From positions 67,314,501 to 67,378,500 of the forward strand of contig NC_080588.1 in assembly GCF_029962835.1 (NCBI RefSeq): 64,000 nt of DNA, in the 5' to 3' direction. This DNA comes from Magnolia sinica (lineage: Eukaryota > Streptophyta > Magnoliopsida > Magnoliales > Magnoliaceae). The notes below the pieces were generated by a model, which did not search any database, had not been told where the DNA came from, and saw only the letters and a list, made by a program, of their open reading frames with translations. A program made the translations under genes and the position numbers. Below, in pieces: positions 56,801 through 64,000 of the stretch. Position 1 is the stretch's first letter, and the number at the start of each line of letters is the position of its first letter.

Positions 56801-59800
56801 GCCACTGTTACCGTTACGGAATACCTTGCTTCTGACATTCATGTCTTGGTAACACAACCTCCCTGTATGATGAGCTATAGAGTAGTCCCTTTTGTCTAGA
56901 AACAGGTAAAGATTATTGCACAACCACTTCTCTGCATGTACAACATTTTCATTGACTAGCTTTGTTCTTGACCATTATATATGTCATACTGTCTGTATAG
57001 CAATTGTATTTGCATCCTTTTATGTACTGACTTAGTTAAAGAGCAGTTTGGCAGCAACATAGCTTAAAAAAGATTAGATGCGCTTTTGAATGTGGATGAG
57101 AGGAGTTGAATTATAGCAAGATATATCAGGAATTTCCATGTGATACTGGTTATCTGTGGAAAATTAGCAGAATCCTGCCAACATGCATCTGACCACAAAC
57201 TCATTTATTGATGTTTTAATAAAGTTTCCTAATTGCTTAACAATTGCCTTTTGCAATTGGCACCAGTGTGTAGATTGCTACTTTGCTGGACTGGCATTAT
57301 AGCACCCGAATCATCATCATCGTTATCTAAGCTTTATCCCAACTGATTGGGATTGGCTACATGAATCCCGTTTTGCCATTCCACAGTCTATAAGGACTGT
57401 ATCAACATTTCAACAATAAGTCATCAAATGCTTTCTTACTAACTCCTCCCACATCCTTTAGGGCCCTCCCCCTGCCCTTTTGTAGCCTTCAACTCGAACT
57501 GTCTCTCTTCTAAACAATGCAGTTCTTGCTCTCCAATACACATGCTAAACCATATAAGTTTACTTTTCCACATCTTATTGCCTATTGGAGCTACTGGGTT
57601 CCCTTGAATGTGTTCATTTCTAATTCTATCCTTCCTTTTCTTGCTGCACATCCATCACAACATCCTCATTTCAGCTACACTCTTTCTATGAACATGTCAT
57701 TCCTTGACTGCCCAAATTTTGTCCCATAAAGCATGGCTGGTCTTATAGCTGTCCTATAAAATCTCCCCTTCAGTTTGATTGGTATGAAGCGATCAAATAA
57801 ATCTCCAAAGGCACATCTCCACTTCATCCACCCATCTAATAAGAACATTATCCTTCTTAATCTCTCTATTCTCAAGGATCATCACCTGAATATAGTAGAA
57901 ATTATGTATCATGAGATTGTCCTTACTCCTTAGAATATTTTTTTACAGTGATTTATTATTTTAGTTGGGCTCTTAGGGGACGTGGTGCCCTCATTTGGTT
58001 TTCATAGCAGCTATTTAATCGACTATATGTGTTGATTGGGATATTTTGAGGGATGGTAGAGGTGATTGTCTGCATTGAGTCTTCCATTTCTTCCCATTTT
58101 GCTTGGCCTTCTTTCTTTATCTTGTTTCAAGTGGTGAAATGGTTCCATCAATTCCTGTCGTTAAGATCCTTTGTATGGTGATTTTGTAATAACCTCTTAA
58201 TTCTAAATAAGTATAGTGGTAGCATATCAATTATTTGACCCACCAAATATTTGTCATGCATTGCTTCTCAACATCTCTATTTTGGAGATGTAATGGAAGA
58301 GTGAATGCATGGTGTTGGAGGATCTTTGCTTCCAGATACATGTGAGTATGGTAAGCCTTAAGCTATCTGTGTATTAAATCAGATGCTGTTGGATGCCTGT
58401 GAACTGCCAATTCTTCCAGTAAATCACTGGGAAGAAATGTTCAGCTTCCCTGTTTCTCAAGTCTTCCAGTTGATCTCTTCTTTAGTGGCCAATAAACTGA
58501 TGCCAAATATTGAAATCTGATCCAATAAGTTGCATGGTTTTTTCATAACTGTATCTTAAGTTAGCGGCTGAATCTTTGTGAAATAGCCACTTCTTAGCCA
58601 GAACTTTGCATTTTTCTTGTTTTTCTTATGTAGAAATGGTCAACATCATTGTCTGGCAACTGCCCCTCCTTGATCCTTATTGCTTTCTCGCCCTATGGGG
58701 TGTTTGTGTGTTAGTGAAATGAGAATAGTGTCTATGTGAGCATTCCCAGTTCCAGAGCCCTGGGTAAAGGAGGAAGGTTGATGTCTGCTGGGTACTCCAA
58801 TCTTAGAACTGTTGTCTACCCACCATTTAAAAAACTACTCAAAATTGCTGGGAGAGAAACTGAGGCCCTGTTTGGTAGATTCCAGAAAGTGAGTTCATCT
58901 CATTTCAGTTAACAGTAATGTATCTGTTAGAGATTTTGATCTCTAATGCATAATCACTGCTAAAATGAATTCATAATGTAACACATAGTTACTGTTAACT
59001 AAAATGAGAACTCACCTTTAGGTGTCTACTGAATGGGGACTAAAATGATGATGAGAAATGGTCAACATAGTTGAATATTTCTAACATGTCGAATTAGCTG
59101 CTTGCATGAGGTTGTGCGAGTAAATATATTACATTGGCAGCAATGAGCATCCAATGATCCAAAGAAGCACCGAATCTCTTCTTGCACAACTCATTGCTGA
59201 CATTGATGATGAGAATAACCTGCAGGACAGTACTTGGTTTCTGGGCTGGACATCGCAATTCCAAGATAAGAGTTATCCTGGCGCGTGTATGGGAGAATGA
59301 CACGGAACTTGCTATCAGCAACAATCGCATAAGTAGGGCTATTGGAGAACTGGTCTACCAAAAGCAATTTTATAGGACCAAGTTTTGCATATGCCCTGGT
59401 GGTTCCCAGGTCAACAGTGCTCGCATTGCAGACTCTATACATTATGGATGTATTCCAGGTGAGGATTCCTTTTGTTTGGGATCTCTCCGATAAGAGCTCG
59501 GCCTTCCATTTGGATTTTCTGAGTAGTTTTTGGTGCCTGTGTTTGGCTTCCTCTGCAGTAATCTTGTCTGATTACTATGACTTGCCATTCAACGACATCC
59601 TTGATTGGCGGAAGTTTTCTGTCATACTCACGGAGAACGATGTCTACCGACTCAAGTCTATTCTCAAGGCCATATCAGATGAAGAATTCGTTTCATTGCA
59701 CAAGGGATTGGTTGAGGTAAATTCTCTCCAGACTTCATGATTTGTTGATATAAATAATCTCACTATATGCATAATCTACTCGTCCCTTATTGTAGATGGG

Positions 59801-60421
59801 ACTAATAACATCACAGCTCATGAAATGGTAATATGCTTATTTAGTATAGGCATGAGCAGATGTTCCGGTAGGGATTCTCCCTACCCAGTTCTGGTACAAA
59901 TCCTCTTTGAGCCCCATGTTGGCCTATCTGTGATCGGCGATGACCCTTTGATAGCAAGGGTCAACATTGGATTGATCACAGCCCAAAAATCACCATGATC
60001 AGAGATGATCAAAGCCATCCAGTTAAGGGCATGCAAAATGGACAGCACAAGTAAAAATGGTTTCACCCTCCATTTTTCTGGTCCTAGAAGGGTTTTGATC
60101 ATCCAATTATGGCGGTTTTGGGGCCTTGAGCAGTCTTGAATGCACCACTTCTGCCATAGCCATAGGTGGGTCCGCCTGGATCACTGAGGAATTTGCACCA
60201 GAAAATAAGAATCAAGAACTCATACATCACTTTTCAAGCATATTCACACTGGTGTTGGTTATGGTTCAGCAAGCTTGCTTGTTTTCGTTCTCATGATCTA
60301 CTTTCTTATATTCTATTAGATTCAGAAACATTTCGAGTGGCATTCGCCTCCGGTTAGATTCGATGCATTCCACATGGTTATGTACGAGCTATGGTTACGC
60401 CACCATGTCATCAAATACTAA
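53653..60421 (+). CDS. Exostosin-family glycosyltransferase (GT47)
   Basis: Exons 53653-54210, 55505-55791, 59226-59458, 59559-59716 and 60320-60421 join in phase to 445 aa. If the (CT)n stretch 53806-53898 is an intron (GT...AG, 93 bases, multiple of three), the product is 414 aa. That is closer to related plant proteins (about 425 aa, At4g38040-like). A signal anchor, LLALASLTLVSFTFLSL, near residues 20-36 predicts a type II Golgi membrane protein. The exostosin domain follows, with NFKVFIYPDGDPKTFYQTPR, SEGYFFQNIRESRFRTEDPD, HFFVTCHDVGVRATEGLP, VVCSPSYDVGFIPHKDVALP, LGFWAGHRNSKIR, CICPGGSQVNSARIADSIHY and ILSDYYDLPFNDILDW. GT47 members build pectin, xylan and xyloglucan chains; the acceptor of this clade is not known to me. 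An alternative start is the next codon (53656). Intron 3 (3.4 kb, five-exon numbering) holds nested mobile elements. Confidence 0.92.
53808..53866. repeat. (CT)n microsatellite at an exon-intron question mark
   Basis: About 29 CT units start right after a CAG|GTACTC donor-like site and keep the GT47 frame open as Ser-Leu repeats. ATTTACTCAG-like acceptor sequence (TTTACTCAG, ending 53898) follows. Confidence 0.9.
55975..56835. repeat. Family C MITE, copy 3, split by an insertion
   Basis: The left part (55975-56220) has GTAACGGTGGCAACTGTTAC, GTAATGGCCGTTATGG and TTGTTACAACCCCCGTAAAG, like copy 1. The right part (56742-56835) resumes with GGCCATAACGGCGATTACAC and CTGTTACCGTTACGGAATAC. The 520 bp between them are a separate TRIM-like element. 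It lies in GT47 intron 3. Confidence 0.65.
56221..56741 (-). mobile_element. TRIM-like miniature LTR element, nested in the MITE
   Basis: Two direct repeats flank a core of about 65 bp: 56221-56422 and 56487-56741 share CGGACAAC, CACCAAAAGCTCC, ACCGGTTTATCCC, CACAATGGGCCCCACCTCGT and ACCAAGATGCCCCT. In the core, the minus strand reads TGGTATCAGAGCAGGAGCCC, the primer site for initiator tRNA-Met, directly beside the right repeat. There is no coding capacity, as is normal for TRIMs. The repeats differ at many positions and in length, so the copy is old. The TGT...ACA ends are not obvious, so borders are approximate. Confidence 0.65.
57309..57935 (-). mobile_element. RTE-clade LINE 3' fragment in GT47 intron 3
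   Basis: Minus-strand translation: GWMKWRCAFGDLFDRFIPIK, LKGRFYRTAIRPAMLYGTK and, further on, RKDRIRNEHIQG. This is the C-terminal part of RTE reverse transcriptase. The 3' end carries ATCATCATCATC, as at 7228. It is 5'-truncated with frame changes. Related to the LINE in CLT intron 1. Confidence 0.8.
57936..58864 (+). other. GT47 intron 3, quiet stretch
   Basis: No element borders, exons or domains seen. Confidence 0.35.
58865..59040. mobile_element. Small foldback MITE with CCTGTTTGGTAG ends
   Basis: The left arm GCCCTGTTTGGTAGATTCCA leads to GTGAGTTCATCTCATTTCAG and TTAACAGTAA. The right arm read in reverse complement is GTCCCCATTCAGTAGACACC, GTGAGTTCTCATTTTAG, TTAACAGTAA. Nearly the whole 176 bp is one hairpin. 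It ends 185 bp before GT47 exon 4 (five-exon numbering). Confidence 0.7.
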
Positions 60422-62700
60422 AATCTCAGCTGTTTTTATACACTGTTTGGTGAGAGAAGCAACAAAGGTTCTACTATTCTTCGGCCTTCACTGCAGAGAA
60501 ACTTGTTGAATACATACACTTTCATTCCTTTCTCCCTTTCCATTCTATATTCTTTTTTTCTTTTTAAAGTAAAAGTGGGTCTTTTGATACAAGTAGTTGT
60601 AAGTCGTAACTTGCTAAAAAAAAATCTTCTTGCCTAAGAAGATTGTTTCCGAGCTAAGATATGTGAATCTGTTTGTTGCCATGTGGCAGTTGGCATCACA
60701 TGCCAAGCAGCGGAAGACCTCCAGTGTGGCAGAATTGGCACCCACTGTTAGGGAATTGGACTCACCTTTATAGCTTGTACTACAACAAAGAGTTGGGAGG
60801 CTTTTGGATTTATTCATCTTCACATTGGGACTGCTGTCGAAGCTTAGTATCTTTGGGTTTTGCATATAGGTACGGAATGCTGTGCTTCGAAGGCCAGATA
60901 TAACCAACATGGGGCAGCTACCTAGACAGTCGAAATGGTCTCAAGGGGATGTAGAGGGAAAGCAGAGGTTATAACCAGTTTCTCCTATTATTTTGGTTCT
61001 CGATAGCGTGGCATTAGGCCTGTTGCCTGATGCTATCGTTATGGTTCGTTTGGAACATTTGAAAACTCACTTGAGAAATGAGATTCCTGTTTCCAGTTTT
61101 TAAATCAGGAAATGGATTGTGTTTGGGCGTGTGGATTAGATTGTCCATGGAAACTGTTGCTTTGTACTTGGGTGACACCTCTTGGACTAACCTTTTCCTT
61201 AAAAAGTTGTACGGCATGAGCATTTACAGGAGAGGCAAGCAATGTCATGTGGTGGAACTAGAATCTTATGATAAGTAGGTTCTAAATTATGAGCATGCTC
61301 TCTCTAAAAATCCAATCCATATAGCGTTTGGCTGCATATGGCAGAATATGGTTGCGGTTCAGAATGAGGATTTGAGCTTTTTTTAATTCTTCCTTTGAAG
61401 TCACCCTCCACCCTTAGATAAGGCTTCCAATTTTTAGGAAAGGAAGAAGCATTTCCAATAATAATATAACACACCCAAAGGCATTCCAAGTCACTCACTT
61501 GGAAATGAAAATCCATTAGCTAACGGTGTTTTGTAAGGGATCCAAATGAGCCCTTGGACTATGTTTGGAAAGATATCCGGATATGTTAAACGGGTAGCCT
61601 GTGTGTGACAATCAGCTTCTGAATGAATGTGAGGTGTGGGACACAACCCATTGGCATCCGAGTGAAAGATTTTAGCTCTCACTAGAACAACAGGTCTCTC
61701 AGCATATGTATTTTTAAAAAAATAAAAATGTTGTCCTAGGATGCCCTGAACCTAAAACTTACGCTTGTTGACTCATCGTGTTGGTCACAATGGTAGAAAT
61801 GAATGGACAGCTACAAAAACTTCACTGAAAGTTCTTTGATAGCTGCTTTTTTCTTCCACATTAATTGCAGCACCCTTGTTCGCTGAAAAGCCCTGGGCAG
61901 GTTGTGGGTCTAGAGCTCACATTCCAATTTACTTCTATTAAAACAACAGTTGAGTGGCTTTGCAAAAGTTTCATCAAGCGGAGTGAGCTAGTGAGTCAAG
62001 TTGACGAGTGTTATTGCATTTTCAAGAGACTGGCTCAAAATTGCAAGCTCAACCAATTTCCAAGTTGAGTGAGTGTTAGAACCGTTGTTATCATAAGTCC
62101 CCATTACATTATGAAATCTGAGATGGAACACATTTTTAAGTGCACCCGAACAGGCCCAGTGCATTCATATTAATTGTTCTCCTCTTGAAATGGTTTGACA
62201 ACTTGTCCAATTGAAATCAGACTGGGCTGACATAAGTACGAGTTGAGTGCCACAAATCCCACTCTGATGAATCTACCACCACTGCAGCTTGCCCAGTCAA
62301 AACAGTAAGCTGCCAACGCACCTGCCATGTGGTGAGCCACACCATTGTAATCATATGGGAAACTGACTCAACATGCTGATTTTAATGGTACGGATACTGC
62401 TTCCCAAAACGAAGGTTTCCTGATTCTCATGGCCGGCCTAAAGTTTTCAGGGTACCGGTACATAAATGGCACGCTGGTGGAAAGATTGTACTGTACAAGT
62501 GGCATCCTTATCCCTATGCGATCAGTTCTCTATCGATTTTGATCCGCCACTTCACAGACATATAACTATCGATTTTGATCCGCCACTTCAGACATGTACA
62601 AACGATTAAACTTGAGTACACAATGCAGTTCGCAATCAGGAAACTACGCCAAACAATTCATCCGATCACGAACATTGTCACAGGTCCCCAAAAAAGCTCA
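60422..62700. other. GT47 3' flank, no supported gene
   Basis: Small open frames (for example 60673-60903 and 61078-61278) match nothing I recognise and have no splice-linked partners. The first part should be GT47 3' untranslated sequence. Confidence 0.35.
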
Positions 62701-63380
62701 CCTCAATGGAAGTCAGGACATAAATAGACAACTTACAAGTTCATGATGGGGACTATAGGCCCAGTATTCTACATTCCTTCATGAAATAATACATTTCTAT
62801 CCATTTCTTTTTCTCGATCCAGCACATGAGGCTGGAAGAAGAAGATGAAGAGAAAGAGCTCCAGCTGCCTGGCCCATACAACGGGCCCACCCACAAGCAG
62901 CCGTGATCCCTGTGTCTGTAGGGGGGCAACAAGAACATGCATGTAGGTATGAGAGATGCTCTTTTATTTGGTGCAACCAAATGCACCCTAAATGGCTTTG
63001 CGTCAGTCAGCTTATTTATCATGATAGCTTGGCAGATGTCCAATAAACAGCTGCCCACATGACATGAAACTGGACTCGGACCAGCTGGTGCAACTGCTAC
63101 CATTTGAATTTGTACCAACAAATCAACAGTCTTATGTTTCAAAAGAATTTTAATTAGCAAACAGGCCTCATCAATAGTTGAATGACAAAGCAAAACAATA
63201 GCCACAGCCAACGTTCCTCAGAACTCTCCTTGCAACCATTGAAACTTTGAATCTGCAAATTCTCTCTTTATAAAAGCCGGTCTATGGATAACAAAAGCTC
63301 ATGTGCTACCTTCCACAGTGAATCTAACTCTGGCTCTTATGACTCTCATGGGAGCTTCGGCCACCATCAGTGCTTCCTCT
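62701..63380 (-). other. Possible 3' end of the minus-strand gene at the right edge
   Basis: On the minus strand, CTACATTTGCAG at about 63390-63379 is a good acceptor. If spliced to the exon at 63877-64000 in phase 0, it adds only Arg-Lys-His before TGA, giving a basic C-terminus (RRKSNKRK then RKH). The rest would be 3' untranslated. A 152-codon minus-strand frame (63211-62753) lies there but looks accidental, with a serine run from a TCTTC repeat. Confidence 0.25.
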
Positions 63381-63876
63381 GCAAATGTAGAGTAGATGTC
63401 AATCACCCCAATACAGCTCCAAGAGGAATTACAGGAATAAATTCGGTCCGTCGGGAATGCTATTATGCAGGGCGCAATACATAAAACTTCTATTTAGTGT
63501 GCATGTGGCATGTCCTGATTGGCACTGTTGCTTTAGAGGGCCATTGATTGAAGGGTTATGACCTTCTGGTCTGCAATATTTTTTGGCGTGCCTCATCCAA
63601 GGGGGGGACCACCAAATTAACAGTTTGGATCATTGAACTACGACACCTCTCATGCACAGAATCCTTCGGGTCATCAAATGTCAACAAATTCTACGTTTGT
63701 GGATAAGCAGAGCCTATAATTCCTCAAGACACAATCCGAAAAACAACATGGCAAGAAATTCAATCCAAGGAAACAAAATTTCACAGATGAAGGATACAAA
63801 GTATAATCAGACTAACACAAATTTCAGGATAGAACTTGGTATAGAGTCGGAATCTAGTCCCTTAAATTCAACATAC

Positions 63877-64000
63877 CTTGCGCTTGTTACTTTTTCTCCT
63901 TTCCCTGCTAGTATTTGGGAAGCCCGATGTTGGCTCAGTACCATTCTCTTCCAATGGTAGAGTTTTAATTTCATCAAAGAAACCATCCGTCAAGCCAAGC
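63877..64000 (-). CDS. Partial exon of an unrecognised minus-strand gene
   Basis: Read leftwards from the window edge, only one frame is open. It encodes LGLTDGFFDEIKTLPLEENG, then an acidic/polar linker and the basic cluster SRERRKSNKRK. It ends AAG|GTATGT, a strong splice donor. The charge pattern suggests the C-terminal part of a nuclear or nucleolar protein, but I do not recognise the family. The 5' part is outside the window. A likely last exon starts near 63378. Confidence 0.4.

Noticed and set aside
62753-63211. 152-codon minus-strand open frame
   Set aside because: No recognisable domain, a serine run from a TCTTC repeat, and a position where 3' untranslated sequence of a minus-strand gene is expected.

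Overview
The window is plant nuclear DNA from a repeat-rich genome with long introns. It holds three plus-strand, multi-exon protein genes and the edge of a fourth gene on the minus strand. The lineage is inferred. Many copies of a mirror-image repeat built on GTGGGCC and CCATCCATTTT motifs suggest an early-diverging angiosperm, perhaps a magnoliid. No bacterial-style operons, CRISPR arrays, rRNA genes or convincing tRNA genes were seen.

Layout. 1-1939: edge of a minus-strand Ty3/gypsy-type LTR retrotransposon (gag side plus one LTR). 1940-6165: a dense stack of foldback elements, including a 1.2-kb element with about 200-bp terminal inverted repeats. 6347-17833: a plastid CRT-like (CLT) thiol transporter gene in 10 exons, coding for 436 aa. 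17834-21636: MITEs, one with a clean target duplication just upstream of the next gene. 21637-49881: a DRP3-type dynamin-related GTPase in 20 exons, coding for 827 aa over 28 kb. Its introns carry two solo LTRs, a Copia remnant, a BED-finger hAT relic, several L1 3' ends and at least six TIR or foldback elements. 50549-53400: a foldback element, a triplicated 137-bp tandem repeat and SINE/foldback fragments. 53653-60421: a GT47 exostosin-family glycosyltransferase in 5 or 6 exons; one intron holds a TRIM-like element nested in a MITE. 60422-63876: no supported gene. 63877-64000: a partial minus-strand exon of an unrecognised basic protein.

The exons of all three genes join in phase into products of normal family length, so all three look intact. 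They act in different compartments: plastid envelope transport, mitochondrial/peroxisomal fission, and probably Golgi cell-wall glycan synthesis. Nothing suggests they work as a unit. Exon borders were placed by hand from splice signals, reading phase and recalled family sequences. Repeat borders are by eye, and most are good to about 10 bases where a TIR is visible.
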